From Sphingobacterium sp. BN32 (lineage in GTDB: Bacteria; Bacteroidota; Bacteroidia; Sphingobacteriales; Sphingobacteriaceae), in NCBI RefSeq assembly GCF_030503615.1, contig NZ_CP129963.1:620001-684000 (forward strand): 64,000 nucleotides of DNA, in the 5' to 3' direction. Of this stretch, positions 53,140 to 62,418 are shown one piece after another. The notes beneath the pieces are model-generated. The model ran no database searches and was not told the origin of the DNA. It worked only from the letters and a program-made list of their open reading frames with translations. How positions within the stretch are numbered: the first letter of the stretch is position 1; each line of letters begins with the position of its first letter. A program made the translations under genes and the position numbers.

Positions 53140-53954
53140 AATTCTACAGTTTGGTTAGATTGGGTAAAGGCATTAAACAGGAATTCAATATCTAGTTTAG
53201 CCTCGCTTGGTATGCTGGTTTTCACCAGATGGACTGCTCCATCAAACTCCTGTTGGCTATAGACAATTTCATCATCCGGCTCTGGCGTTCTTGTGATGCT
53301 ATATTCTTTTGCTAGGTCAAATAGGCTCGTATCGATAAGAAGCTTTCCTTTATTCAAAATCAGCAGATGATCGAATAGATTATCGACGTCTCTAATTTGG
53401 TGAGTAGCGATGACAAAGATCTTATCTGCCGACATTGACTTGGCTAGCAGTTTTCTGAATATTCCCTTCGATGGGATATCCAGCCCATTGCTTGGCTCGT
53501 CCATCAGCAGGGCCGACGTATTGCAGGCCAGGGCAAAGGCAAGATGCACTTTGCGATGCTGACCTAGAGACAGTCCTCTTAAACCATTTTCCATCGGAAT
53601 ATTAAAGGACCTCAGGTTGTTGATATATTCCTGATGCTCATATCTTGAATAGAAAGCTCCGTATATCTTTCCGAAAGCTTCTATATTCATATCGGGCAGT
53701 TTGCTGCTGTCCGACAAGTAGAATACCTCGTTATAATACGCTGCGGAGCGATCCGAGCTCTTCAAATTGCCGTAAAACACATTCCCCTCTTTCGGCAGTA
53801 GTAAACCTACCATCAGCTTTAATAAGGTTGTTTTCCCTTCGCCGTTCAAACCTAAGAGCCCGTAAATATGGCCGGGTTGTAGTGTTGTGCTGATTTCCTC
53901 TAGCACCCGCTTCCTCTTTTTATAGGAATAAGATAGTGATTTGATGATTAGCAT
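53136..53954 (-). CDS. ABC transporter ATP-binding protein
   Basis: A 272-residue ATPase. Walker A is GLNGEGKTT, the Q-loop lies in FYLSDSSKLP, the signature is LSLGQHRKV, Walker B ALLMDEPSNGLD and the H-switch ATHQ. The signature motif differs from LSGGQ by Leu in the third place, as in other YtrB-like ATPases. It is the first gene of the operon and is controlled from the promoter/operator at 53967-54025. Confidence 0.94.
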   Translation of the reverse strand: MLIIKSLSYSYKKRKRVLEEISTTLQPGHIYGLLGLNGEGKTTLLKLMVGLLLPKEGNVFYGNLKSSDRSAAYYNEVFYLSDSSKLPDMNIEAFGKIYGAFYSRYEHQEYINNLRSFNIPMENGLRGLSLGQHRKVHLAFALACNTSALLMDEPSNGLDIPSKGIFRKLLAKSMSADKIFVIATHQIRDVDNLFDHLLILNKGKLLIDTSLFDLAKEYSITRTPEPDDEIVYSQQEFDGAVHLVKTSIPSEAKLDIEFLFNAFTQSNQTVEL

Positions 53955-53966
53955 AATTTAAGTTTT

Positions 53967-53990
53967 AGTGTATTAATGAACTAATACACT
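53967..53990. promoter_or_regulatory. Operator palindrome of the GntR/ABC operon
   Basis: AGTGTATTA, ATGAAC, TAATACACT: perfect 9-base arms. It lies between the -7 element (53992-53999) and the ATPase start, at the expected transcription start, where a bound repressor would block transcription. Confidence 0.75.
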
Positions 53991-53991
53991 G

Positions 53992-54021
53992 CAAATGTAG
54001 AAATTGATTTTGAAAATACAA
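53992..54021 (-). promoter_or_regulatory. Promoter of the GntR/ABC operon
   Basis: On the minus strand TTG is followed after 19 bp by TACATTTG (53992-53999), a full match to the Bacteroidetes -33/-7 promoter. Confidence 0.7.
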
Positions 54022-54129
54022 GAAGAAGTAGAAAAAAAATGTAGCGAAACAGCTTGTGTTTCAGGATGAAAGGACAGCTCAACGCATCGGCGTCCAGTTA
54101 ATGCCCTTTAAAGACCATTGTAAAACCAA

Positions 54130-54179
54130 TTCAAACCCAATCCCGAGCGCTTCTGATATGGGTTTGTATTGGGTTTGAA
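54130..54179. repeat. Palindromic element B3
   Basis: TTCAAACCCAAT (54130-54141) and ATTGGGTTTGAA (54168-54179) are perfect arms. The outer right part, GGGCTTTGAAAGGGTTTT, is the reverse complement of the left flank of B2. The stretch between B3 and the terminator at 54257-54286 holds nothing else visible; a minus-strand frame over it is a by-product. Confidence 0.75.
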
Positions 54180-54256
54180 AGGGCTTTGAAAGGGTTTTAT
54201 GTCGAAGAAGTTTAAAGGAGGTCTTGAACAAAATAAGTTCAATGTATAGACAAAAA

Positions 54257-54286
54257 AAAGTCCAGCATGTACGCATGCTGGACTTT
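54257..54286 (-). terminator. Terminator of the propeller lipoprotein gene
   Basis: AAAGTCCAGCATG and CATGCTGGACTTT form a perfect 13-bp stem around TACG; the minus strand continues with a T-run of eight. Confidence 0.9.
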
Positions 54287-54306
54287 ATAAGATGATAAGA
54301 ATTTAG

Positions 54307-55374
54307 CTATCGAGAGTCTAAAGACAATCCAACTGGTGTGGATGCACCATTGCGATAAGAGAATTCGCTATCGGGTTTGTCGTCTCCATTTGCTGTTTTT
54401 AAGAAACGAAATACTTTCTTAGCTCCCGGATCGGCAACATAGAGGTATTTGGAGTTTTCTTTAAAATCTAGCGCAACGTCAGATGGGCGTATCAGTCCGG
54501 TATTTGCTCCGCTGATGACACGAGTAGGGGTGATATTTCCGCCATTTTTTGCAAGTTCAGAAAAGTTTTCAAATAGCAGGATTCTTCCGCTTGTTGTATT
54601 TCCTGACGTTGTATAGTCTGTTAATGCAAGAACATTGTTCACGGTGTCGAGTGACATGCCTTGAATGTTGTGCGTATCTGCGATGCGAAGGGATCTTGTA
54701 GGTTTGACATCGTTGAAGAGTGTGTCTGTTCTCCGCGAAATAAGGCCTTCATAGATATCGACACCGCCGTTGTTTCCATTTCTGGATACATAAATAATAT
54801 TTTTATGTATCGCGATTGCCCATGGTAGTAGATCATCCTTAATTACGAACCTGCGCGATACTTTCATATAGCCAGATCGGTTCTTTGGAATGTCGTATGA
54901 TATGATGGTCGATGAAGAAACATCTACACCGAATAGTACATCTACGCTTGGGTAATAGACTAAGCCAGTCACTTTATTGGCATGTTTGTTATCGATTTTT
55001 CCATTATTCGCTAAGTTGCCTTCGCGGCCGACGGTAAAGATTTGTAAGCTGGTGTCTGAAACAACTTGATTAATGGAGCTCATGAACACGCGTTGCGCAG
55101 CGGGGCTGAAAGTAATGGCGTTGCCACCGAACGTCCGCGATTGGAAATCCTGAAAGTTACCATTGACATCGCCAAAATTTGTTGAGTCTGCGCGTTTGAT
55201 TACGCCAAGGTTAGGTGGGCTGGCAACTTGTGGATTCGTCGTATAATCTGAGAATGAGATATACAGTCTGGAAAAATCTCTATTGACAAAAGGCTCGTCA
55301 TCATCACGCTCGCAAGCAACAATTCCGATTAGTGTTGTTATCATAGCTAGCGCGAAAATCCATCTTAAGTTCAT
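54307..55374 (-). CDS. Six-bladed beta-propeller-like lipoprotein
   Basis: A 355-residue exported lipoprotein. The signal segment ends in the lipobox IVAC (C21) followed by acidic residues. The rest has spaced propeller-type motifs (YYPSVDVLFGVD, MSLDTVNNVLALTD, IRPSDVALDFKENSKYLYVADP) that suggest an NHL/6-bladed propeller. No catalytic residues are obvious. It is a single gene with a strong promoter (55392-55399) and terminator. Confidence 0.8.
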   Translation of the reverse strand: MNLRWIFALAMITTLIGIVACERDDDEPFVNRDFSRLYISFSDYTTNPQVASPPNLGVIKRADSTNFGDVNGNFQDFQSRTFGGNAITFSPAAQRVFMSSINQVVSDTSLQIFTVGREGNLANNGKIDNKHANKVTGLVYYPSVDVLFGVDVSSSTIISYDIPKNRSGYMKVSRRFVIKDDLLPWAIAIHKNIIYVSRNGNNGGVDIYEGLISRRTDTLFNDVKPTRSLRIADTHNIQGMSLDTVNNVLALTDYTTSGNTTSGRILLFENFSELAKNGGNITPTRVISGANTGLIRPSDVALDFKENSKYLYVADPGAKKVFRFLKTANGDDKPDSEFSYRNGASTPVGLSLDSR

Positions 55375-55391
55375 GTTTCTTTATTTTATTA

Positions 55392-55399
55392 CAAATGTA
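55392..55399 (-). promoter_or_regulatory. -7 promoter element of the propeller lipoprotein gene
   Basis: TACATTTG on the minus strand, 17 bp before the ATG. Confidence 0.55.
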
Positions 55400-55480
55400 A
55401 AAATTTATCGCTATTCAGGCGCAGTTGGAAGCGTCAAGAAATGTTAATTTGATTAAATAAAGGTATTTATGTAACATTGC

Positions 55481-56149
55481 ATGATTGAATTGAATGCAAT
55501 GGAGAATAATGAATTTGTAAGGGAGAAGTTGGAATTGCCCAACGAAGGGAAGAAACTATTGCTACATTCCTGCTGTGCACCATGTTCGGGGGAAGTGATG
55601 GAAGCGCTGATTGCGTCAGACATCGAATTTACGATCTATTTTTACAACCCCAACATCCATCCACGCAAGGAATATGATTTACGCAAAGACGAGAATATCC
55701 GATTTGCGGAGAAGCATAACATTCCCTTTATCGACGCGGACTATGACGTCGACCATTGGTTTGAACTTGCTAAAGGAATGGAAAATGAGCCCGAGCGTGG
55801 TATTCGTTGCACGATGTGCTTTGATATGCGCTTTGAGAAGACTGCAGAATATGCGGCAGCGAACGGCTTCGACGTTATTTCAAGTTCCTTAGGAATTTCG
55901 CGTTGGAAAACGATGAGTCAAATCAATGACTGCGGTGTTCGTGCAGCATCGCGTTATCCCGATATGGAATACTGGACATTGAACTGGCGTAAAAAGGGAG
56001 GTTCGGCACGTATGCTGGAGATCAGCAAGCGCGAACGCTTTTACATGCAGGAATACTGTGGTTGCGCTTATTCCCTTCGCGATACAAATAAGTGGCGTAT
56101 GGCGAATAATCGCGAGAAAATAGAATTAGGAAAAAACTATTACGAGTAG
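55481..56149 (+). CDS. queH: Epoxyqueuosine reductase QueH
   Basis: A 222-residue Fe-S enzyme that reduces epoxyqueuosine to queuosine in tRNA, the non-homologous replacement of QueG. Cysteine motifs: [11 protein letters not shown] near residue 30, RCTMCFDMR in the middle, and EYCGCAYS near the C-terminus; [10 protein letters not shown] is another conserved piece. The ATG at 55481 is followed by a second in-frame ATG at 55499; either gives a full domain. Confidence 0.94.
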   Translation: MIELNAMENNEFVREKLELPNEGKKLLLHSCCAPCSGEVMEALIASDIEFTIYFYNPNIHPRKEYDLRKDENIRFAEKHNIPFIDADYDVDHWFELAKGMENEPERGIRCTMCFDMRFEKTAEYAAANGFDVISSSLGISRWKTMSQINDCGVRAASRYPDMEYWTLNWRKKGGSARMLEISKRERFYMQEYCGCAYSLRDTNKWRMANNREKIELGKNYYE

Positions 56150-56196
56150 GGATAAGGATTTTTTAAAATAAATTTCATTTATACTTAATTAATCGT

Positions 56197-56204
56197 TATT
56201 TTTG
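56197..56204 (+). promoter_or_regulatory. -7 promoter element of the yceD-rpmF operon
   Basis: TATTTTTG, an exact TAnnTTTG match, 19 bp before the GTG start at 56224. Confidence 0.6.
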
Positions 56205-56223
56205 CAGGCTCAAATGCAGGATT

Positions 56224-56763
56224 GTGAAGTATCTAAAACAATATAGAATACCATTTTCAGGTCTTTCGACAGGTAAACACAGTTTTGACTTTGAAGTAGA
56301 TGAGAAGTTCTTTGCTTGTTACGAACATTCCTTAGTGAAGGAAGGAGACCTAAAAGTTGTAGTTGAACTACAGAAACAGGAGAATATGCTGATTGCTAAT
56401 TTTGATATCAAAGGCAGCATGAAGCTTACTTGTGACGTTTGTTTATCTCAATTTGATGCTCCGATTCATATTCAAGAGCGCGCTCTGATCAAGTTTTCGG
56501 AAGAAGATTGGCAAGATGATACCGAAGAGGTTGTTATGCTGTCTAAAAACGACTACGAACTGGATATCGCTCCTTTGCTTTATGAATATATCAATGTTGC
56601 TGTTCCGCCTTACACGAAATGTAGTGAGCAGGGCGAAAACATAAACTGCGATCCGGAGATGTTAAATATGATTCAAAACGAGCAAGACGAAGAATCATCA
56701 ATAGCGGACGATGAGCACATCGATCCACGTTGGGAAGCATTAAAAAATATTAAGAATAACTAA
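56224..56763 (+). CDS. yceD: YceD/DUF177 family protein
   Basis: A 179-residue protein of the DUF177 family that precedes rpmF in most bacteria and takes part in 23S rRNA or 50S assembly. Two cysteine pairs are visible: LTCDVCLSQF and the later YTKCSEQGENINCDPE. The frame starts with GTG: an ATG at 56214 is out of frame and would stop after 10 codons, while the next in-frame ATG would remove over 50 conserved residues. It lies 15 bp before rpmF. Confidence 0.92.
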   Translation: MKYLKQYRIPFSGLSTGKHSFDFEVDEKFFACYEHSLVKEGDLKVVVELQKQENMLIANFDIKGSMKLTCDVCLSQFDAPIHIQERALIKFSEEDWQDDTEEVVMLSKNDYELDIAPLLYEYINVAVPPYTKCSEQGENINCDPEMLNMIQNEQDEESSIADDEHIDPRWEALKNIKNN

Positions 56764-56778
56764 AACGAGAAATACGAG

Positions 56779-56970
56779 ATGGCACATCCAAAACGTAAAA
56801 CTTCTAAATCTAGAAGAGACAAAAGAAGAACACACTATAAAGCTGAGTTACCTAGCTTAACAGTTTGTAAAGAAACTGGCGCGGTTCATACACCACACCG
56901 TGCTTACACAGTAGACGGTAATTTATACTACAACGGTAAATTGATTATCGAAAATACTGCTACTGTCTAA
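56779..56970 (+). CDS. rpmF: 50S ribosomal protein L32
   Basis: A 63-residue ribosomal protein with [20 protein letters not shown], the hallmark of L32. Only one cysteine is present (TVCKETG), so this is the zinc-independent type. Codon use is highly biased. Confidence 0.97.
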   Translation: MAHPKRKTSKSRRDKRRTHYKAELPSLTVCKETGAVHTPHRAYTVDGNLYYNGKLIIENTATV

Positions 56971-56987
56971 CGACATCATTCAGAATA

Positions 56988-57046
56988 AACATCCCAAAAA
57001 AGTGTAATATTTTATATTATTCACTTTACTTTGGGATGTTTTTTGC
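56988..57046 (+). terminator. Terminator of yceD-rpmF
   Basis: AACATCCCAAA (56988-56998) and TTTGGGATGTT (57030-57040), with an inner hairpin AGTGTAATAT/ATATTATTCACT, then TTTTTT. Some readthrough into plsX is likely, since the genes are one functional cluster. Confidence 0.8.
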
Positions 57047-57075
57047 GTATTATTGAATATTCTAAATAATTACGA

Positions 57076-58014
57076 ATGAAGATTGGATTAGACGTATTGG
57101 GGGGAGATTATGCACCGGACTCAAATATTAAAGGTGCTATCGAAGCTCAACAATTGCTAGACGAATCTCAGCGCATAGTGTTATTTGGCGACGAAGAAGC
57201 CACCAAAAAAGCTATTGAAGCAGCGGGATCCGACCCCTCAAAATTTGATTATGTTCATGCTCCTGAAAATATCAGCATGCACGAACATCCAACCAAAGCT
57301 ATCACACAAAAACCCGATTCATCCATTGCAAAGGGCTTTGAACTATTAAAGAACGGTGAGATAGACTCTTTCTCTTCAGCTGGAAATACCGGAGCGATGT
57401 TAGTTGGCGCTATGTTCAGTGTCAAGACTATTCCGGGGGTTTTACGCCCCGCAATTGCCACCAACGTTCCTAAATTAAAAGAAGGATTTGGAATCCTGCT
57501 TGATGTTGGTGCAAATGCAGACTGCAAACCTGAAATGTTGAACCAATTTGCGCTGCTTGGTAGCTTGTATGCTGAGCATGTATATGGCATCCCGAGCCCC
57601 AAAGTTGGATTATTGAACATTGGCGAAGAAGAAGAAAAAGGAAATAACCTAACTGTTGCAACCTACCCATTATTAAAAGCAAACAATAAGATCAATTTTA
57701 TTGGAAACGCTGAAGGCCGTGACTTGTTCACTGACCATGCAGACGTTGTCGTTTGTGATGGCTATACTGGAAATGTGGTTCTAAAACTTGCGGAGTCGTT
57801 TTATGTGGTTACCTTGAAAAAAGGAATGAAAGATCCTTTTTTCGATCGCTTTAACTATGAGCAATATGGAGGAAGCCCTATTTTAGGTGTAAATGCTCCA
57901 GTTATTATTGGCCATGGTATATCAACTCCTGAGGCTATTAAAAATATGGTTTTATTGTCAAGAGATATGATTGCTTCTCAATTTATTGAGAAGATCAGAT
58001 CAGCTTTTAATTAA
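57076..58014 (+). CDS. plsX: Phosphate acyltransferase PlsX
   Basis: A 312-residue enzyme that makes acyl-phosphate from acyl-ACP for phospholipid synthesis. Motifs: [13 protein letters not shown] at the N-terminus, SAGNTGAML, and [12 protein letters not shown], then [16 protein letters not shown]. Typical length. It lies 5 bp before fabH, the common plsX-fabH arrangement. Confidence 0.96.
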   Translation: MKIGLDVLGGDYAPDSNIKGAIEAQQLLDESQRIVLFGDEEATKKAIEAAGSDPSKFDYVHAPENISMHEHPTKAITQKPDSSIAKGFELLKNGEIDSFSSAGNTGAMLVGAMFSVKTIPGVLRPAIATNVPKLKEGFGILLDVGANADCKPEMLNQFALLGSLYAEHVYGIPSPKVGLLNIGEEEEKGNNLTVATYPLLKANNKINFIGNAEGRDLFTDHADVVVCDGYTGNVVLKLAESFYVVTLKKGMKDPFFDRFNYEQYGGSPILGVNAPVIIGHGISTPEAIKNMVLLSRDMIASQFIEKIRSAFN

Positions 58015-58019
58015 TTGAT

Positions 58020-59009
58020 ATGTCGAAAATTCATGCGGCGATAACCGCTGTAAATGGTTATGTTCCGGATTATATCCTTACCAACAAAGAGTTGGAAACC
58101 ATGGTTGATACCAACGACGAGTGGATTGTAAGCCGCACGGGTATCAGCGAAAGAAGAATTCTTAAAGATCCCAATAAAGCAACTTCTGATTTGGCCGTTC
58201 CTGCGGTAAAGGGTCTTTTAGAAAAAAGAGGAATCTCGGCAGAAGATATCGAATTGATTATTTTCTGTACAAGTACACCAGATATGTTATTTCCTGCTAC
58301 GGCGAATATTCTTGCAGACAAGATTGGAGCAAAGAATGCTTGGGGATATGATCTTCAGGCCGCATGTTCGGGTTTCTTATTTGGATTAACGACCGGTGCT
58401 CAGTTCATCGAGTCGGGGAAGCATAAAAAAGTTTTAGTTGTTGGTGGTGATAAGATGTCATCAGTTGTCAACTATGCGGATAGAAATACATGTATCTTAT
58501 TTGGTGACGGGTGCGGATGCGTGCTTTTAGAACCCGATACGGAAGGAAATGGCATACAGGATTCTATCCTGCGCACGGATGGTTCGGGCGGACAATACCT
58601 GAATATCAAGGGTGGTGGTTCCCTACATCCGGCTAGCCACGAAACGGTGGATGCAGGCTTGCACTATGCTTACCAAGAGGGACGCACAGTATTTAAGTTT
58701 GCCGTTACAAATATGGCGGATGTTGCTGCCGAAATTATGGATCGTAACAACCTAACTGCGAACGACGTAGCATGGTTAGTTCCACATCAAGCGAACAAGC
58801 GTATTATTGATGCGACAGCAGAGCGCGCTGGATTGCCAGAAGAAAAAGTGATGGTGAATATCCAGAAATACGGAAATACAACAAGCGCGACGATTCCTAT
58901 GTGTTTATGGGAGTGGGAGAGCCAGTTGAAAAAAGGCGATAATTTGATCCTTGCGGCGTTTGGCGGCGGGTTTACTTGGGGCTCCGTTTATTTAAAATGG
59001 GCATACTAA
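58020..59009 (+). CDS. fabH: 3-oxoacyl-ACP synthase III
   Basis: A 329-residue thiolase-fold enzyme that starts fatty acid synthesis by condensing an acyl-CoA with malonyl-ACP. The catalytic Cys is in [10 protein letters not shown], His in VPHQANKR, and Asn in [10 protein letters not shown]. The start ATG 58020 lies 5 bp after plsX. Confidence 0.97.
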   Translation: MSKIHAAITAVNGYVPDYILTNKELETMVDTNDEWIVSRTGISERRILKDPNKATSDLAVPAVKGLLEKRGISAEDIELIIFCTSTPDMLFPATANILADKIGAKNAWGYDLQAACSGFLFGLTTGAQFIESGKHKKVLVVGGDKMSSVVNYADRNTCILFGDGCGCVLLEPDTEGNGIQDSILRTDGSGGQYLNIKGGGSLHPASHETVDAGLHYAYQEGRTVFKFAVTNMADVAAEIMDRNNLTANDVAWLVPHQANKRIIDATAERAGLPEEKVMVNIQKYGNTTSATIPMCLWEWESQLKKGDNLILAAFGGGFTWGSVYLKWAY

Positions 59010-59076
59010 TCTCCGAGTTTTTATTACCTTTACAGTTAACAATTTTTTTACATTAAATAAACTAACCTACTAGCAT

Positions 59077-59562
59077 ATGAGTATGGATATTAAACAAATT
59101 CAAGATTTAATCAAATTTGTTTCTAAATCTGGTGTTAATGAAGTTTCTATCGAAGAGAAAGATTTCAAGATCACAATTAAAACAAATCAAGAGCCAACTT
59201 ACGTTACAGCTTCAGTTCCTGCAGTAGCAGCAGCGGCTCCAGTAGCGGCAGCCCCTGCGGCAGCAGCTCCGATAGCGGCGGCGCCAGTTGCAGCAGCACC
59301 AGCAGCAGATGATGAATCGAAGTATATCACGGTTAAATCTCCAATCATTGGTACATTCTACCGTTCTCCAGGTCCAGATAAAGGGGTGTTTGTGAATGTG
59401 GGTGATGAAATCGCTCCGGGTAAAGTATTGTGTATTGTCGAAGCAATGAAACTTTTCAACGAGATTGAATCTGAGGTTTCTGGAAAAATCGTGAAAATCT
59501 TAGTTAATGATGCACAGCCTGTGGAATACGATCAACCATTATTTTTGGTAGATCCTAGCTAA
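59077..59562 (+). CDS. accB: Acetyl-CoA carboxylase biotin carboxyl carrier protein
   Basis: A 161-residue BCCP. An N-terminal helix-rich part is joined by an Ala/Pro-rich linker (about 48-84) to the biotinyl domain, with the biotinylated Lys in EAMKLFNE and the thumb-containing [13 protein letters not shown]. It lies just before accC, the usual accB-accC pair. Confidence 0.97.
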   Translation: MSMDIKQIQDLIKFVSKSGVNEVSIEEKDFKITIKTNQEPTYVTASVPAVAAAAPVAAAPAAAAPIAAAPVAAAPAADDESKYITVKSPIIGTFYRSPGPDKGVFVNVGDEIAPGKVLCIVEAMKLFNEIESEVSGKIVKILVNDAQPVEYDQPLFLVDPS

Positions 59563-59624
59563 TCGTTAGTCTGCTGTATAGCAGACATTGTTGCTCAGGA
59601 AAAAGTATTACATCATTCAGAACT

Positions 59625-60986
59625 ATGTTTAAAAAAATATTAATTGCCAATAGAGGTGAGATCGCATTAAGAATTATCCGTACTTGTAAAGAAATGGGTA
59701 TTCAGAGTGTTGCGGTATATTCTACTGCAGATCGCGATAGTCTGCACGTTCGCTTTGCAGACGAAGCAGTTTGTATCGGTCCGCCAGCAAGTAAAGATTC
59801 CTATTTAAATATCCCTAATATCATTGCAGCTGCAGAATTAACCAATGCAGATGCGATTCACCCAGGCTACGGTTTCCTTTCGGAAAATGCCAAGTTCTCT
59901 GCGATCTGTGCAGAATATGGTATCAAGTTTATTGGTGCTACAGCAGAGCAGATTGAGAAAATGGGTGATAAAGCTTCAGCAAAAGAGACGATGAAGCAGG
60001 CAGGCGTTCCAACGGTTCCGGGTTCGGATGGTTTGGTGCCTGATGTGAAAACGGGTCTGAAGCTTGCCAACGAAATGACGTATCCAATTATTTTAAAAGC
60101 TACTGCCGGTGGTGGTGGTCGTGGTATGCGTATCGTTTGGAAAGATGAAGAGTTTGAACCAGCATGGGATTCGGCTCGTCAAGAAGCTGGTGCCGCATTC
60201 GGAAACGACGGCATCTATTTAGAGAAATATGTGGAAGATCCACGTCATATTGAGATCCAGGTCATCGGTGATCAGTATGGTACAGTATGTCACCTTTCTG
60301 AGCGTGACTGTTCTATCCAACGTCGTCACCAGAAATTGGTAGAGGAAGCTCCATCTCCATTTATTACGCCAGAGTTGCGTGCTAAAATGGGTGAAGCAGC
60401 TATCAAAGGTGCGATGGCAGTAAAATATGAGGGCGCGGGTACTATCGAGTTTTTGGTAGACAAACACCGTAACTTCTACTTTATGGAGATGAATACGCGT
60501 ATTCAGGTAGAGCACCCTGTAACGGAGGAAGTAATCAACTTCGATTTAATTAAAGAACAAATTAAAGTAGCAGCAGGTATTCCAATTTCAGGAAAGAGCT
60601 ATGAGCCAACCATGCATGCTATCGAGTGTCGTATCAATGCGGAAGATCCTTTCAATAATTTCCGCCCGTCGCCAGGGAAGATTACGAACTTCCACTCTCC
60701 AGGAGGTCATGGCGTTCGTGTAGATACGCACGTATATTCTGGATATACCATCCCTCCGAACTATGATTCGATGATTGCGAAATTAATTTGTGTTGCGCAG
60801 ACTCGTGAAGAGGCGCTTAACACGATGGAACGCGCATTGAGCGAATTTGTAATCGAGGGTGTGAAAACAACCATTCCACTTCACCTACGTCTAATGCGTG
60901 ATCCTAACTTTAGAGCTGGTAATTTTACCACTAAATTTATGGAGACTTTCGACCTGACGCAGTATCCTGATGAGGAAGTTGTATAA
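59625..60986 (+). CDS. accC: Acetyl-CoA carboxylase biotin carboxylase subunit
   Basis: A 453-residue ATP-grasp enzyme that carboxylates biotin on AccB. Motifs: [31 protein letters not shown], the [20 protein letters not shown] segment, and [16 protein letters not shown]. Full length; 62 bp after accB. A terminator follows. Confidence 0.98.
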   Translation: MFKKILIANRGEIALRIIRTCKEMGIQSVAVYSTADRDSLHVRFADEAVCIGPPASKDSYLNIPNIIAAAELTNADAIHPGYGFLSENAKFSAICAEYGIKFIGATAEQIEKMGDKASAKETMKQAGVPTVPGSDGLVPDVKTGLKLANEMTYPIILKATAGGGGRGMRIVWKDEEFEPAWDSARQEAGAAFGNDGIYLEKYVEDPRHIEIQVIGDQYGTVCHLSERDCSIQRRHQKLVEEAPSPFITPELRAKMGEAAIKGAMAVKYEGAGTIEFLVDKHRNFYFMEMNTRIQVEHPVTEEVINFDLIKEQIKVAAGIPISGKSYEPTMHAIECRINAEDPFNNFRPSPGKITNFHSPGGHGVRVDTHVYSGYTIPPNYDSMIAKLICVAQTREEALNTMERALSEFVIEGVKTTIPLHLRLMRDPNFRAGNFTTKFMETFDLTQYPDEEVV

Positions 60987-61012
60987 AATTTATTTTACAT
61001 AAGCAAAACATG

Positions 61013-61042
61013 CCATTCTTCTTACGAAGAATGGTATTTTTG
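61013..61042 (+). terminator. Terminator of the plsX-fabH-accB-accC cluster
   Basis: CCATTCTTC (61013-61021), TTAC, GAAGAATGG (61026-61034), then TATTTTTG. Confidence 0.8.
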
Positions 61043-61078
61043 TTTTCTTACGAACAATTTACACGTACATAAACTTAC

Positions 61079-61948
61079 ATGTCCAAGAATCTAAAATTAA
61101 TTGAAGCGATAAAGAACAAAGGCAAGAATCTTGAATCCGAGATGTCCTTTTTCGATCATCTTGAGGTGCTTCGTTGGCATATTATCCGTGCAGTAATCGC
61201 TGTTACTATTTTTGCGATCTTATCTTTTACCTTTTATGATTTTGTTTTCAACGAAATTATTATGGGTCCAAAGAACCTGGATTTCTGGACGTATCGTATG
61301 ATGTGTAAAGTGGGGGATGCGTTGAATTTAGCAGGTTTCTGCGTAGAGAAGATTCCGTTCAATATTATCAATACAGAATTGGCCGGGCAGTTTATGCTTC
61401 AGATTAACTCCTGTTTATTGATGGCAGTAGCTTTGGGCTTTCCGTATTTGTTATTTGAGGTTTGGCTCTTTATCAAACCGGCATTAACGGATATTGAACG
61501 CAAATCGGCTCGTGGTTTCGTATTCTATGCGACTGTTCTGTTTATTATCGGTGCTTTATTTGGTTACTATATCGTTGTTCCTTTATCGGTAAATTTCCTA
61601 GCGAACGTATCCTTAAGTGAGGAAATTACGAATCAGATTACGATCGATTCGTACTTGTCGACAATTGCGACATTAACTTTGGGCTGTGGAATTATCTTCC
61701 TTCTTCCCATCTTAATATTTATTTTATCGAAGATTGGTATCATGACGCCCGAGTTTATGCGTGCGAGTCGTCGATACGCTATCGTTATCATTTTAGTCAT
61801 TGCAGCAATCATTACTCCAACGGCAGATATTATTACCCTATTGACGGTAAGTGCGCCGATGTTCATTTTATATGAATTGAGTATTATGGTTTCAGCAAAT
61901 GTAAAGCGAGCGAAAGAACAAGCAGAAAAAGAATTCTATAACAGTTAA
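61079..61948 (+). CDS. tatC: Sec-independent protein translocase subunit TatC
   Basis: A 289-residue membrane protein that binds twin-arginine signals. Six hydrophobic helices; the conserved N-terminal MSFFDHLEVLRWHI with a key Glu, and FPYLLFEVWLFIKPAL, PTADIITLL near the end. It is longer than E. coli TatC because of a loop after the first helix (PKNLDFWTYRMMCKVG). It fits with the Tat-type signal on the TIM-barrel protein at 42891-43886. tatA/B are not nearby. Confidence 0.96.
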   Translation: MSKNLKLIEAIKNKGKNLESEMSFFDHLEVLRWHIIRAVIAVTIFAILSFTFYDFVFNEIIMGPKNLDFWTYRMMCKVGDALNLAGFCVEKIPFNIINTELAGQFMLQINSCLLMAVALGFPYLLFEVWLFIKPALTDIERKSARGFVFYATVLFIIGALFGYYIVVPLSVNFLANVSLSEEITNQITIDSYLSTIATLTLGCGIIFLLPILIFILSKIGIMTPEFMRASRRYAIVIILVIAAIITPTADIITLLTVSAPMFILYELSIMVSANVKRAKEQAEKEFYNS

Positions 61949-61957
61949 TAACATATC

Positions 61958-62395
61958 ATGTCAAAAAAAATTGCAATTGGTGGAGATCATGCTGGTTTTG
62001 AATATAAAGCAGCGATCATTGAATTTTTACAGGAATTAGGTTATACCGTTCAAGACTTCGGTACCTATTCTACAGATTCAGTTGATTACCCTGATTTTGC
62101 TCACCCAGTAGCGAGCAGCGTAGAGGATCAATCGAATGATATGGGGATCCTGATTTGTGGATCAGCGAACGGGGTTGCTATTACAGCAAACAAACACCAA
62201 GGGATTCGTGCAGCGATCTGTTGGTTAGAGGAAATCTCGGCACTAGCACGCCAGCATAACAATGCGAATGTTGTTTGTATCCCAGCACGTTTTATTGACT
62301 TGGATCTTGCAAAACGCATTGTAAAAACATTCTTAACGACCGACTTTGAAGGCGGTCGCCATGAGAACCGAGTGAACAAGATTGCTTGTTCTTAA
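61958..62395 (+). CDS. rpiB: Ribose-5-phosphate isomerase B
   Basis: A 145-residue RpiB/LacAB enzyme that interconverts ribose 5-phosphate and ribulose 5-phosphate. GGDHAGFEYKA at the N-terminus, the catalytic Cys in LICGSANGVAITANK, and HNNANVVCIPAR are typical. It follows tatC by 9 bp. Confidence 0.95.
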   Translation: MSKKIAIGGDHAGFEYKAAIIEFLQELGYTVQDFGTYSTDSVDYPDFAHPVASSVEDQSNDMGILICGSANGVAITANKHQGIRAAICWLEEISALARQHNNANVVCIPARFIDLDLAKRIVKTFLTTDFEGGRHENRVNKIACS

Positions 62396-62418
62396 CCCAT
62401 TATTTTAAACGATAGATT

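Noticed and set aside
54079..54276. 65-residue minus-strand frame
   Set aside because: It runs through palindrome B3 and its composition reflects the repeat; no protein-like features.
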